Positions 32,599-42,103 are shown, counted from the stretch's first letter. The stretch: DNA of 64,000 nt from CAIWHR01 sp035541655 (GCA_035541655.1 DATKMY010000155.1:1-64000); one strand, 5' to 3'. The notes: generated by a model not told the origin, from the sequence alone. Program-made: numbers and translations.

Positions 32599-35500
32599 TC
32601 AACGCTCGAGCGCGCGCTCGAGCACCCTGATCGCATGGATCGCTTCGCGGCGGCCGCCGCCCGCAAGCGACAGGTCGGCGATCTGGTGCCGGCAGCTCGT
32701 TCCGTCGGCGACGATGAGCGTATCGGGCGCCGCGGCACGCACTACGGGCATGAGCGACTGCTCGGCCATCGCGACCGAGATGTCGTAGTGCGCTGCCTCG
32801 TAGCCGAAGCTCCCAGCCATCCCGCAGCAGCTCGATTCGACGTGGTCGACGGTGAGTCCCGGGATGCGCGCGAGAACGTCGCGCACGCAATTCGCCGCGT
32901 CGAACGCCTTCTGGTGGCAGTGGGTGTGCAGCAGCGCGCGCCTGGTTTCGAGCGGTCGTAGCGGAAGGTCGAGGCGGCCGGCGCGATCCTCGCGCGCGAG
33001 GTATTCCTCGATCAGGAACGCGCTTTCGGCGAGACGCCTCGCGGGATCGCCGAGGCCCATCACCAGAAACTCGTCGCGCATCGACAGCAGGCATGACGGC
33101 TCGAGTCCGACGATCGCGGCGCCGCGCTCGACGTGCGGCGCAAGCGCAGCGACGGTGCGCCTCGCTTCGGCCTTGGCTTCGTCGACGAGACCGGCGGAGA
33201 GGTAGGTCCGGCCGCAGCATAGCGGGCGCGAGGCGTCCGCATCGTCGTGGCTTGCTCGCGCGACGGCCACCTGCCGGCCAGCGGCGCGCAGCACGGTCGT
33301 TGCGGCGCGCGCGTTCTCCGGCTCGAAATAGTTGCTGAACGTGTCGACGAACAGCACGACGTCTGCATCCGTCGGTTCGCCCTCCTCTCGGCCGCCCGCG
33401 CCTTCGCGAAAAAACGTGTCGCTGCGCCACCGCGGCAGCGTCCGCCGTGCCGAGAATCCAAGCCATCGCTCCGACAGACTAGCGGCCCCGGGAAACGTGT
33501 CGCGCAGGTTCGCGAGCCACGGCGATCGCGACGCCCGCGGCGCCCAGCGCGGCAGCGAGGCAATCAACCGATCCTTGAATGCGATCCCGTGCGCGCGCTG
33601 CCGGTGATACAGCACTTCGATCTTCATCTTCGCCATGTCGACGCCGGTCGGGCATTCGCGCTTGCAGCCTTTGCAGCTCACGCAGAGATCGAGCGCGCCG
33701 TGCACCGCATCGGAGGTGAGCGCGTTCGGGCCCAGCTGCCCCGACAGTGCCAGCCGCAGCGTGTTCGCGCGGCCGCGCGTCAGGTGCTTCTCGTCGCGCG
33801 TCACGCGATAGCTCGGGCACATCGTTCCCGCGTCGAACTTGCGACAGTGGCCGTTGTTGTTGCACATCTCGACCGCTTTCGCGAATCCGAGCGCAGGGTC
33901 GCCGCCCGTGCCCGGCGCCGTCAGCGTTTCGGTCACCGGATCGTTCTGCACGTTCCACGCCGACCAATCGAACGCGGTCGCGAGCGCTTCGGTGCGGTGA
34001 CCCGGACGAAAGCGGAAGAGCGACACGTCGTCCATTTTCGTCGAATTGACGATCTTCCCGGGATTCATCAGGCCGAGAGGATCGAACAGCGCCTTGATCT
34101 CGCCGAACGCGCGCGTCAGCTGCGGGCCGAACTGCCAGCCGACCCATTCGCTGCGGACGAGGCCGTCGCCGTGCTCGCCGGAATACGCGCCCTTGTAGCC
34201 GCGGACGAGCTCGGAGGCCTCCTCGGCGATCGCGCGCATCTTCGCGGCGCCGTCGCGGCGCATGTCGAGGATCGGCCGCACGTGCAGCGTCCCGACGGAC
34301 GCGTGCGCATACCACGTGCCGCGCGTCCCGTGGCGCGCGAACACCTGCGTGAGCTTGTCCACGTACTCGGCGAGATGCTCGAGCGGCACGGCGCAGTCTT
34401 CGATGAACGACACGGGCTTTCCGTCGCCCTTGAGGCTCATCATGATGTTGAGGCCCGCCTTGCGCACGTCCCACAGCGCTTTCTGCGCGGCTGCGTCGGT
34501 CATCTCGACCACGGTTCCCGGCAACCCGAGATCGCCCATCAGCGCGACGAGATCCCGGAGGCGCGCGGTCGGCGCTTCGCGCGACTCGCCGATGAACTCG
34601 ACGAGCAGCATCGCATCGGGCTCGCCGATAAGCACATGGTCGATCACCGGGCGAAACGCCGGGTTGTCGCGCGCGAGTCCGATCATCGTGCGGTCGACCA
34701 GCTCGACAGCCGCGGGGCCGAGCCCGACGATGTGCTGCGCGCATTCCATCGCCCGGAAGAGCGACGGAAAGCTGACGACGCCGAGCGAGCGGTGCGCAGG
34801 GAACGACGCGAGCTTCAATGTCAGCGCACGAGTCCACGCGAGCGTCCCCTCGCTGCCGACGAGAAGCTGCGCGTAGTTGACGCTGTTGTCCGGCGTGTAG
34901 GGCTTCCCGCTCTGTGGGTGGAAGACGTCGATGTTGTAGCCGCCGACGCGGCGGAGAACCTTCGGGACCTTGCGCGCGATCTCGTCGCGCTCGCGTGCGC
35001 CGATCGCCGCGAGATCGCGGACGAGCGCCGCTACGCGCGGCGGCGCGCCCGCCATCTCCCGTTCGACGCCGAAGCGCGCTTCGGTGCCGTCGGAGAGGAT
35101 CGCGTCGATCGCGACGACGTTGTGCACCATGTTGCCGTAGGCGATCGAGCGCGACCCGCACGAGTTGTTACCCGCCATGCCGCCGAGCGTCGCCTGCGCC
35201 GATGTGCTGACGTCGACGGGGAACCACGCGCCGTGCGGCTTGAGACGGGCGTTGAGCTGGTCGAGGACGACGCCGGGCTCGACTTCGATCGTCATCGCGT
35301 CGCGATCGAAAATGCCGATGCGGTTCAGATGCTTGCTCTGATCGATGACGAGCGCCGCGCCGACCGTCTGCCCGCATTGCGAGCTCCCCGCACCGCGCGG
35401 CAGGAGCGGCACCTTCTGCTCGCGACAGAGCGCGATCGCCGTGCGCACGTCGTCGGTCGTCTTCGGAACGAGGACGCCGATCGGCTCGACCTGGTAGATC

Positions 35501-35607
35501 GACGCATCCGTCGCGTAGCGGCCGCGCGAGGCCGGGTCGAACAGCACGTCGCCCTCCACGCTGCGTGCGAGACGCGCGGCGAGATCGCCGGGGCGCGGGT
35601 CAGCCAT
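32599..35607 (-). CDS. FAD-linked oxidase / Fe-S reductase fusion (D-2-hydroxyacid or glycolate dehydrogenase type)
   Basis: A 1002-residue membrane-associated flavoprotein. The N-terminal part is a PCMH-type FAD domain (PLLPRGAGSSQCGQT, then GNNSCGSRS), followed by a FAD-oxidase C domain. The second half carries 4Fe-4S motifs (CVSCKGCKRECPTGVD and an earlier NNNGHCRKF region). It ends with two cysteine-rich CCG-type blocks (HCHQKAF and SSCCGMAG). It resembles fused GlcD/GlcF or D-lactate dehydrogenases. Divergence from the glyoxylate aminotransferase at 35769 favours glycolate oxidation, but D-lactate is equally possible by sequence. Confidence 0.87.
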   Translation of the reverse strand: MADPRPGDLAARLARSVEGDVLFDPASRGRYATDASIYQVEPIGVLVPKTTDDVRTAIALCREQKVPLLPRGAGSSQCGQTVGAALVIDQSKHLNRIGIFDRDAMTIEVEPGVVLDQLNARLKPHGAWFPVDVSTSAQATLGGMAGNNSCGSRSIAYGNMVHNVVAIDAILSDGTEARFGVEREMAGAPPRVAALVRDLAAIGARERDEIARKVPKVLRRVGGYNIDVFHPQSGKPYTPDNSVNYAQLLVGSEGTLAWTRALTLKLASFPAHRSLGVVSFPSLFRAMECAQHIVGLGPAAVELVDRTMIGLARDNPAFRPVIDHVLIGEPDAMLLVEFIGESREAPTARLRDLVALMGDLGLPGTVVEMTDAAAQKALWDVRKAGLNIMMSLKGDGKPVSFIEDCAVPLEHLAEYVDKLTQVFARHGTRGTWYAHASVGTLHVRPILDMRRDGAAKMRAIAEEASELVRGYKGAYSGEHGDGLVRSEWVGWQFGPQLTRAFGEIKALFDPLGLMNPGKIVNSTKMDDVSLFRFRPGHRTEALATAFDWSAWNVQNDPVTETLTAPGTGGDPALGFAKAVEMCNNNGHCRKFDAGTMCPSYRVTRDEKHLTRGRANTLRLALSGQLGPNALTSDAVHGALDLCVSCKGCKRECPTGVDMAKMKIEVLYHRQRAHGIAFKDRLIASLPRWAPRASRSPWLANLRDTFPGAASLSERWLGFSARRTLPRWRSDTFFREGAGGREEGEPTDADVVLFVDTFSNYFEPENARAATTVLRAAGRQVAVARASHDDADASRPLCCGRTYLSAGLVDEAKAEARRTVAALAPHVERGAAIVGLEPSCLLSMRDEFLVMGLGDPARRLAESAFLIEEYLAREDRAGRLDLPLRPLETRRALLHTHCHQKAFDAANCVRDVLARIPGLTVDHVESSCCGMAGSFGYEAAHYDISVAMAEQSLMPVVRAAAPDTLIVADGTSCRHQIADLSLAGGGRREAIHAIRVLERALER

Positions 35608-35768
35608 GGTCCCGATTGTAGTGGATGCCCCGCTGCCACCGCGCATCGAGGCGGGGCCGAACGCTTGCCGCCACGCGGCAAAGATCAGTAGCATGGACGC
35701 CTGCCGCTCGGCGAGCAGCCGCGATCGATGTCCGCGCGGCGCCGCTGCCGGCTATCGAGGTCGACGCC

Positions 35769-37055
35769 ATGAATCCGCTGAATCCGCTTCACTCCGGCCG
35801 GCACTTCCTGCAAATTCCCGGGCCGACGAACGTTCCCGATCGCGTGCTGCGCGCGATCGACGCCCCGACGATCGACCATCGCGGCCCGGAGTTCGCCGCG
35901 CTCGGCAAGAGTGTGATCGCCGGAATGAAGAGGGTATTCAAGACGACGGGCGACGTCGTCATCTATCCGGCGTCGGGAACGGGCGCGTGGGAAGCCGCGC
36001 TCGTCAACACGCTGTCGCCGGGCGACCGCGTGCTGATGGGGGAGACCGGCCACTTCGCGACGTTATGGAGGAAGCTCGCCGAGCGCCTCGGGCTTGCGGT
36101 GGAGTTCATTCCCGGCGACTGGCGGCACGGCGCCGACCCCGACACGATCGCCGAGCGGCTCGCCGCCGATTCCGCGCACGCGATCAAGGCGGTCTGCGTC
36201 GTCCACAACGAGACTTCGACCGGCGTCACGAGCAAGGTCGCGGATGTGCGCGCCGCAATCGACCGCGTCGGCCATCCGGCGCTGTTCATGGTCGACACGA
36301 TCAGTTCGCTCGCCTCCATCGATTACCGCCACGACGAATGGGGCGTCGACGTCACGGTCGGCGGATCGCAGAAGGGGCTGATGCTGCCGCCGGGGCTTTC
36401 GTTCAATGCGATCGGGACGAAGGCGCTCGCCGCGTCGAAGAAGGCGAAGCTCCCGCGCTCGTACTGGGACTGGCAGGAAATGCTTGCCGTGAACACCGCC
36501 GGATTCTTTCCCTACACGCCGGCGACCAATCTTCTCTACGGCCTGTCGGTCGCGCTCGACATGTTGTTCGAGGAAAGCCTCGATCGCGTGTTCGCGCGCC
36601 ATGATCGGCTCGCGGAGGCCACGCGGCGCGCGGTTCGCGGATGGGGGCTCGAGATACTGTGCGCCGACCCGGCGCTCTACAGCTCGACGCTGACGGCGAT
36701 CGTCGTGCCCGAGGGTCACAACGCCGACGCGCTGCGTAGGCTGATCCTCGAGCGTTTCGACATGTCGCTGGGCCAGGGCCTGGGCAAGGTCGCCGGCAAG
36801 GTGTTCCGCATCGGGCACCTCGGCCACTTCAACGACCTGATGCTCTGCGGCACGCTCGCCGGCGTCGAAATGGGCCTCGCGCTCGCGAGCGTTCCGCATC
36901 GCAAGGGCGGAACGCAAGCTGCGATCGACTATCTCGCCGAGACCGCCGCGAGACAGCGCGATGCAACGGCGTCGGACCAGCCTCGCGAGCAGCCCGTTCA
37001 ATCATCACCAGCCATCCCTGGCGCCCGCTCCGCAGCCGCGCAAGTCAGGTACTGA
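35769..37055 (+). CDS. Alanine/serine-glyoxylate aminotransferase
   Basis: A 428-residue PLP class V aminotransferase making glycine from glyoxylate with alanine or serine as donor. The start ATG 35769 gives MNPLNPLHSGRHFLQIPGPTNVPD, the expected opening. IDYRHDEWGVDVTVGGSQKG contains the PLP lysine, preceded by the FMVDTIS aspartate. The C-terminus has GQGLGKVAGKVFRIGHLGH. A roughly 25-residue tail after LAETAARQ is atypical. The gene is divergent from the FAD/Fe-S dehydrogenase, which could supply glyoxylate from glycolate. Confidence 0.92.
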   Translation: MNPLNPLHSGRHFLQIPGPTNVPDRVLRAIDAPTIDHRGPEFAALGKSVIAGMKRVFKTTGDVVIYPASGTGAWEAALVNTLSPGDRVLMGETGHFATLWRKLAERLGLAVEFIPGDWRHGADPDTIAERLAADSAHAIKAVCVVHNETSTGVTSKVADVRAAIDRVGHPALFMVDTISSLASIDYRHDEWGVDVTVGGSQKGLMLPPGLSFNAIGTKALAASKKAKLPRSYWDWQEMLAVNTAGFFPYTPATNLLYGLSVALDMLFEESLDRVFARHDRLAEATRRAVRGWGLEILCADPALYSSTLTAIVVPEGHNADALRRLILERFDMSLGQGLGKVAGKVFRIGHLGHFNDLMLCGTLAGVEMGLALASVPHRKGGTQAAIDYLAETAARQRDATASDQPREQPVQSSPAIPGARSAAAQVRY

Positions 37056-37309
37056 CGAGGAACAGCGGGCGTCGACGAAGGAAGCCGCCGGCGAACTGCG
37101 CAGCCCGAGCGCTCCGCGCGACAGCCTCAGCCGTCGACCGCGATGCGAACGGATCGAGTCGTTCGACACGGCGAGAATGCCGGGCAGCTCATCGACGTTG
37201 TCGGCACGAATGTTGCATGCTACGCGTAACCCCGGGATGGGCGGCCCCGCGGCCCGCTCCCGGGCGCTCGATTCGGCGGGGCAGGAATCGGATTCAGGAG
37301 TCGATGCGG

Positions 37310-38314
37310 ATGTCATACGACGCGGCGATGCTGCGTGAGGGCGAGATCGGCGCGAAGGCGCGGATTCGCCGTCCCGCGTCGATCGGCCGCGACATCGAAG
37401 AAATGTGGCGCTTTGCGCGCCGCACCGGGATTGCCGCGGAGTTGAAGCGGCTGCACCGTCCCCGGGTCCTGCGTTCACTCGCTGCGGCGGCGATGGACTG
37501 GGCAATCATCGGTCTCGCCGCCGCTGCGACCTCGGAATTCGGCTGGGTTGCGGTGCCTTTCTCGCTGCTCGCGATCGGCAACCGACAGCGCGCGCTCGGT
37601 AATCTCCTGCACGATGCATCGCATCGGAGCTTCGACGCGCACCGCGGACGCGCGCGCCTGCTCGCGAATGTCCTCTTCTGCTGGCCGCTGTGGGAGTCGA
37701 TATCGATCTATCGCCACGAGCACAATCGGCACCACAGGTTCCTCGGTGACGCCGCGCGCGATCCCGACTTCATCCAGGACGAAAGCCGGCTTTCCCGCGG
37801 CTGGCTGTCGGTCTGGCTCGATCAGATCCGCTCGCCGCGGATGATGCGCTCTTCTGCGTTCGCGCACATCGGTCGGATGAATGCGGCGTCGCACGTCGGT
37901 GCTGCCGGCTGGTGGGCGTGCACGCTTGCGCTGATCACCTTCCTTGCCGGCGCAAAGCAGGCGCTCGTCTTCCTCGCGTTGTGGGTGACCGCAAAAGTAA
38001 CCGTCTTCCACGCGATCACCGCCTTTCGCGAAATCTCCGATCACGTTGGCCTCGACCGTGGATCCCTGATCGGGTTCAGTCGCAATCATCCTTTCACGAG
38101 TTTCCTCGGCCAGATCTTTCATCCGCACAACAATGGTTACCATCTGCTGCATCATTTGGCGCCCGGCATGCCGTTTCATGCATTTCCGCGCGCGCATGCG
38201 CTGATGCTGCGCTGGCCGAGATACGCGCAGGGCGAGCAGTGCGACTCCTATTTTTCGGGACCTCGAAGCGCCGTGCGCTCATGGGTGTGGCGGTGGGAGC
38301 CCGGCCGGAGCTAG
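37310..38314 (+). CDS. Membrane diiron fatty-acid-desaturase-family protein
   Basis: A 334-residue integral membrane non-heme diiron enzyme. All three histidine boxes are present: HDASH (101-105), HEHNRHH (136-142) and HLLHH (278-282, after NNGY). Hydrophobic helices lie at about 63-90 and 200-230. It introduces double bonds, or hydroxylates, using O2 and reduced ferredoxin/cytochrome. ATG 37310 is preferred because GGAG ends nine bases upstream; 37304 is only three bases away. Its stop shares CTAG with the stop of the convergent carrier-protein gene. See the finding on this cluster. Confidence 0.88.
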   Translation: MSYDAAMLREGEIGAKARIRRPASIGRDIEEMWRFARRTGIAAELKRLHRPRVLRSLAAAAMDWAIIGLAAAATSEFGWVAVPFSLLAIGNRQRALGNLLHDASHRSFDAHRGRARLLANVLFCWPLWESISIYRHEHNRHHRFLGDAARDPDFIQDESRLSRGWLSVWLDQIRSPRMMRSSAFAHIGRMNAASHVGAAGWWACTLALITFLAGAKQALVFLALWVTAKVTVFHAITAFREISDHVGLDRGSLIGFSRNHPFTSFLGQIFHPHNNGYHLLHHLAPGMPFHAFPRAHALMLRWPRYAQGEQCDSYFSGPRSAVRSWVWRWEPGRS

Positions 38315-38565
38315 AGCTGCCGCGATTCATCGATCAGCGCAGCGATCTCGGCAACGGAGTCGAAGCGTGCGGGATCGAATTCGATCCGCACGAAATCGAC
38401 GCCGAACTCGGTCTCCAGAAACGTCACGATCTTGGCGACGGAGAGGGAGTCGAGACGCCCGCCGGCGACGAGCGATTCGGCGTCGCCGAATGGCTCGTGG
38501 TCGTCGTGCTCGGCGAGCAGATCGCGGAAAAATGTCTTGATCATCGCGCGTTCGGCTAGGTCCAT
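38311..38565 (-). CDS. Stand-alone acyl/peptidyl carrier protein
   Basis: An 84-residue carrier protein. The 4'-phosphopantetheine attachment motif is LDSLS with Ser 40, followed by a helix FLETEFGVDF typical of ACP helix II-III. It lacks the catalytic domains of a synthase, so it must work with free enzymes. Downstream of the adenylating enzyme on the same strand (190 bp apart), it is probably the aminoacyl acceptor of that enzyme, like DltC with DltA. It is not the fatty-acid synthase AcpP, whose motif is GADSLD in a very acidic protein. Confidence 0.87.
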   Translation of the reverse strand: MDLAERAMIKTFFRDLLAEHDDHEPFGDAESLVAGGRLDSLSVAKIVTFLETEFGVDFVRIEFDPARFDSVAEIAALIDESRQL

Positions 38566-38754
38566 GGATTCGCTCCCAGTATCTCGAGGACAAACGCTTT
38601 TTCGGCGCCCTCGCGGGTTCGGCGGCGGGAAGTGGAAGAAGAAATTGCGCAGGTCCGCGGCCGTGAACGTCGCGGAAAAGTCTCGATCGGCGGCGCGCGC
38701 CGCTGGTCGCGACGCACGCCCGCGCTGCAGCGCCGCAACGCCAGCGCGAGGGTT

Positions 38755-40350
38755 TCAGTCGAGGGGAGTTGCATCGGCCTTTGCGATTGCCTCCAGCCGC
38801 GCGATCAGCGCCTGGCGGTCGAGCTTCCCGGCGATGTTGCGCGGCAGCGCCGCAAGCTCGTAGATCGTTGCCGGTACCGAATGCGGCGGCAGCCGCCGCC
38901 GCAGCGCCGCGCGCATCTCTCCGGGGGGGACCGCGCCACCGGCGACGAACGCGACGATCGCCTTCGCGACACCGTTCTCCGAGGGCCACGCAACGGCCGC
39001 GACATCGCCGCCGCCGGCGATCGCGCGCAGGTGGGCCTCGACGTCCTCGAGCTCGACGCGATGCCCGTGGATCTTGATCTGATTGTCGATTCTCCCGAGG
39101 TGATGAAACGTCCCCGATGCGTCCTGCACCGCGAGATCACCCGTGAGATACCAGCGCTTGCCGTCGATCGACGGGAATCGCTCAGCCGTGAGTTGCGGCG
39201 CGCCGAGGTAGCCTAGCGCGAGCTGATCGCCGGCGATAGCGAGCTCGCCGACTTCTCCGCGGGGCAAGGCACGCCGATCGGGACCGAGAACGGCAAGCTC
39301 GATGCCGGGATGGGGCGTGCCGATCGCCAGAACGCCGCGCCCCGGCGTCACGATGGGCTCGGCGCCGGGGGCGACCCACTGGCCGACGCAATCGACGGTG
39401 ACTTCGGTTGGGCCGTACAGGTTGTCGACCGCACTGTTCGGCGCAGCGGCTCGCCAGGCGATGACCGACGCGAGAGCGAGGGGCTCGCCGCCGAAGGAGC
39501 TGTAGCGCAAACCCGGAAGCGATCCTGGTTGCAGCGAGCGGGTATCGCGCATCCAACCGATCGCCGACGGAGCCGACCCCCAGATCGTCAGCCGCCGGTC
39601 ACGGATGAATCGAGCCGGCGATGCCTGATTTACTGCGGGGACCACGTGCAGCGATGCGCCCGCTGCCCATGGAACGAAGATCTCTCCGACGGACGGGTCG
39701 AATGTGAGCTCAGTGAACTGCGACGCGCGATCCTCGGGTGTCATCGCCTTGCGCAGCGCGAGCGCCGCGAGATAGGCACCGAGCGAGCGCACCGTGACCA
39801 TGACGCCCTTCGGAACCCCGGTCGTTCCCGACGTGAAGATGACGTACGCAAGGTCGTCCTCGGACATCGGCGCGGGCTCCGAAAACTCGGCGTGGTCCGG
39901 CAACGAGTCGAGACTCAACACCGCCCTTTGCGCATCGTTCGGAAGCGCGCGCGCCGCATCGCGGGTCGGCACCGCGACGAGCTTCGTCGCAGCGAGCACG
40001 GTATGGGTGGCGCAGGCAAGACCGCCTTCATCGACGATGATCGCGTCCAGCACAGTGAGCGAAAGAACGGACTTCAGGCGATCTTCGGGCCAGCGTCGGC
40101 CCAGCGGAACATAGGTCGCGCCCGCCCATGCAACGCCGAGCACCGCTTCGACGGCAACGAGGCTTCGGGAGGCGAGGATGCCAACACGGCTCCCCCGACC
40201 GATGCCGCGATCCCGAAGCGCCGCGGCAAGCCGACCCGCGCGATGAACAAGCGCTGCATAGCTCAACTCGACGCCGTCCGCGAACAGCGCCAACCGGTCC
40301 GGGGAACGCCGACTTTGCGCGAGCACGGGACAGGCGGGATTCCAGTTCAT
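38755..40350 (-). CDS. Stand-alone amino-acid adenylating enzyme (NRPS A-domain/DltA-like)
   Basis: A 531-residue ANL-superfamily enzyme. A3 core YVIFTSGTTGVPKG is at about 169-182, A5 LYGPTEVT at 311-318, A7 YLTGDL at 401-406, A8 GRIDNQIKIHGHRVELEDVE at 419-438, and A10 catalytic Lys in NIAGKLD at 505-511. FDPSVGE at 217-223 keeps the Asp that binds the alpha-amino group of amino-acid substrates, so an amino acid is more likely than a fatty acid. The D-Ala-specific FCGE motif of DltA is FGGE here, so D-Ala is doubtful. Start ATG 40350. Probable partner: the carrier protein at 38311. Confidence 0.87.
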   Translation of the reverse strand: MNWNPACPVLAQSRRSPDRLALFADGVELSYAALVHRAGRLAAALRDRGIGRGSRVGILASRSLVAVEAVLGVAWAGATYVPLGRRWPEDRLKSVLSLTVLDAIIVDEGGLACATHTVLAATKLVAVPTRDAARALPNDAQRAVLSLDSLPDHAEFSEPAPMSEDDLAYVIFTSGTTGVPKGVMVTVRSLGAYLAALALRKAMTPEDRASQFTELTFDPSVGEIFVPWAAGASLHVVPAVNQASPARFIRDRRLTIWGSAPSAIGWMRDTRSLQPGSLPGLRYSSFGGEPLALASVIAWRAAAPNSAVDNLYGPTEVTVDCVGQWVAPGAEPIVTPGRGVLAIGTPHPGIELAVLGPDRRALPRGEVGELAIAGDQLALGYLGAPQLTAERFPSIDGKRWYLTGDLAVQDASGTFHHLGRIDNQIKIHGHRVELEDVEAHLRAIAGGGDVAAVAWPSENGVAKAIVAFVAGGAVPPGEMRAALRRRLPPHSVPATIYELAALPRNIAGKLDRQALIARLEAIAKADATPLD

Positions 40351-40494
40351 GTCGTATACAACGGGCGGGCGCCAAGCGGCGGTTCGATGGTTCGGCGCAG
40401 CAAATATCGTGCAACCTCGCGGAAGCGACGACCCGACGGCCGAGTCGGCGTCCCGCACTCGAGGGATCGCGATCCGCAAGAGATGATTGTGCCG

Positions 40495-40560
40495 CCGATC
40501 GACGACCGGCACGGCGAGTGGCGCGTCGACGTCGCCGTCGGCGGATCGCGGAAAGTGCGG
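40495..40560 (+). pseudogene. Short relic resembling the glyoxylate aminotransferase gene
   Basis: Twenty-two codons of non-coding DNA read PIDDRHGEWRVDVAVGGSRK in one frame. They align with the aminotransferase segment at 36315-36380 (IDYRHDEWGVDVTVGGSQK) at 52 of 66 bases by eye. The similarity does not extend past the PLP lysine. It lies between the adenylating enzyme and tctA genes. It looks like the leftover of a duplicated or transferred aminotransferase gene, but the match is short. Confidence 0.5.
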
Positions 40561-40591
40561 AAATCGGCGGGTCGAGCGCTCGCCGTGGACA

Positions 40592-42103
40592 TCAAGACTC
40601 GGCCGCGCGCAGCCGGCGCTTCGCAACTTCGAAGATTCGTCCGATCAGGGGCCAGAACAGCAGGATCAATGCCAGCGTGCTGATCGAGCCAACGAGCCCG
40701 TTCGACCAGAACACGCGCAGATCGCCCCCGGCGCCGATCATCGACAGTCGGAACGCGTCCTCGCTGCGGTTGCCGAGCACGAGGGCGAGCGTGAACGGCG
40801 CGAGCGGAACGCCGATCTTCTTGAACACGTACCCGACGACGCCAAAGAGCAGCATCAGCCAGACGTCGAACATCGCGTTCTGGATCGCGTATGCACCGAT
40901 CGCGCACGACACGATGATCATCGGCGCGACCGCGGCGAACGGCACGCGCAGGATCGACGCGAAGATCGGCACGGTGGTGAGCACGATGACGAGGCCGACA
41001 ACGTTGCCGAGATACATCGACGCAATCACGGCCCATACGAAATCCTTGTGCTCGACGAAGAGCAGCGGTCCGGGATTCAGTCCCCAGACCATCAGCCCGC
41101 CCAGCAGGATCGCCGCGGTGCCCGAGCCGGGAATCCCGAGCGCAAGCATCGGCAGGAGCGCCGAAGTTCCCGAGGCGTGCGCGGCGGTTTCGGGCGCGAA
41201 CACGCCTTCGATCCGCCCCGTGCCGAACGTCGACGGATTGCGGTCGAAGCGCTTCGCGAGGTTGTAGCCCATGAACGACGCGGCGATCGCCCCGCCGGGC
41301 GTGATGCCGAGCCAGCACCCGATCGCCGACGAGCGCAGGAGTGTGACCCAGTAGCGAGGCAGTTCCTTCCAGACCTGCAGCACGACCTTGAGCCTGATCG
41401 ACGCCGCATGGCCGCGCAGCGCGAGGCGCTCCTCCATGGTCAGCAGGATCTCGCTGATGCCGAAAAGCCCGATCACCGCAACCAGGAAGTTGACGCCCCG
41501 CAGGAGCGCGTCGAATCCGAACGTCATCCTCAGCTGACCCGAGACCGTATCCATGCCGACCGAAGCCAACAGCAATCCGAGCGTCATCGAGATGATCGTC
41601 TTGTGCTTCGCTTCGCGTCCCAGGCCGACGAACGAGCAGAAGGTCAGGAAATAGACCGCAAAGAACTCCGGCGGCCCGAAGCGCAGGGCGAACGATGCGA
41701 TGCCTGGCGCGAGAAAGGTGATAAGGAGCACGGCGACCAGTGAGCCGATGAACGACGACGTGAACGCCGCGGTGAGCGCTTCCGCCGCCTTGCCCTGCTG
41801 CGCCATCGGGTAGCCGTCGAACGTCGTCGCGACCGACCAGGCTTCGCCGGGGATGTTGAAGAGGATCGACGTGATCGCGCCGCCAAAGAGCGCGCCCCAG
41901 TAGATGCAGGAGAGCATCACGATCGCCGCCGTCGGATCCATCGTGAACGTGAGCGGCAGCAGGATCGCCACGCCGTTCGGGCCGCCGAGGCCCGGCAGCA
42001 CGCCGACGAAGACCCCGAGCAGCAGGCCGACCATCATCAGCGACAGCGTCTTCCACGTGATGAGGACCGCAAATCCGTGCAGCAGGAGGCTCAGCGCTTC
42101 CAT
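40592..42103 (-). CDS. tctA: Tripartite tricarboxylate transporter large permease TctA
   Basis: A 503-residue inner-membrane protein with about twelve helices. Family signatures include LPGLGGPNGVAILLPLTF near residue 50, GAITSILFNIPGEAWSVATTFDGYPMA, and the repeat GITPGGAIAASFMGYNLAKR plus ALGIPGSGTAAILLGGLM. It forms the channel of a TctABC secondary transporter driven by an ion gradient, with periplasmic TctC supplying substrate. Last gene of a tctC-tctB-tctA unit; 15 bp separate it from tctB. Confidence 0.95.
   Translation of the reverse strand: MEALSLLLHGFAVLITWKTLSLMMVGLLLGVFVGVLPGLGGPNGVAILLPLTFTMDPTAAIVMLSCIYWGALFGGAITSILFNIPGEAWSVATTFDGYPMAQQGKAAEALTAAFTSSFIGSLVAVLLITFLAPGIASFALRFGPPEFFAVYFLTFCSFVGLGREAKHKTIISMTLGLLLASVGMDTVSGQLRMTFGFDALLRGVNFLVAVIGLFGISEILLTMEERLALRGHAASIRLKVVLQVWKELPRYWVTLLRSSAIGCWLGITPGGAIAASFMGYNLAKRFDRNPSTFGTGRIEGVFAPETAAHASGTSALLPMLALGIPGSGTAAILLGGLMVWGLNPGPLLFVEHKDFVWAVIASMYLGNVVGLVIVLTTVPIFASILRVPFAAVAPMIIVSCAIGAYAIQNAMFDVWLMLLFGVVGYVFKKIGVPLAPFTLALVLGNRSEDAFRLSMIGAGGDLRVFWSNGLVGSISTLALILLFWPLIGRIFEVAKRRLRAAES

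Noticed and set aside
37056..37309. Possible small gene between aminotransferase and desaturase
   Set aside because: Short frames only, no RBS or family features; treated as the desaturase promoter region.
38566..38754. Small open frames between the carrier-protein and adenylating-enzyme genes
   Set aside because: None has a start site or recognisable composition; I see nothing supportable in this 189-bp gap.
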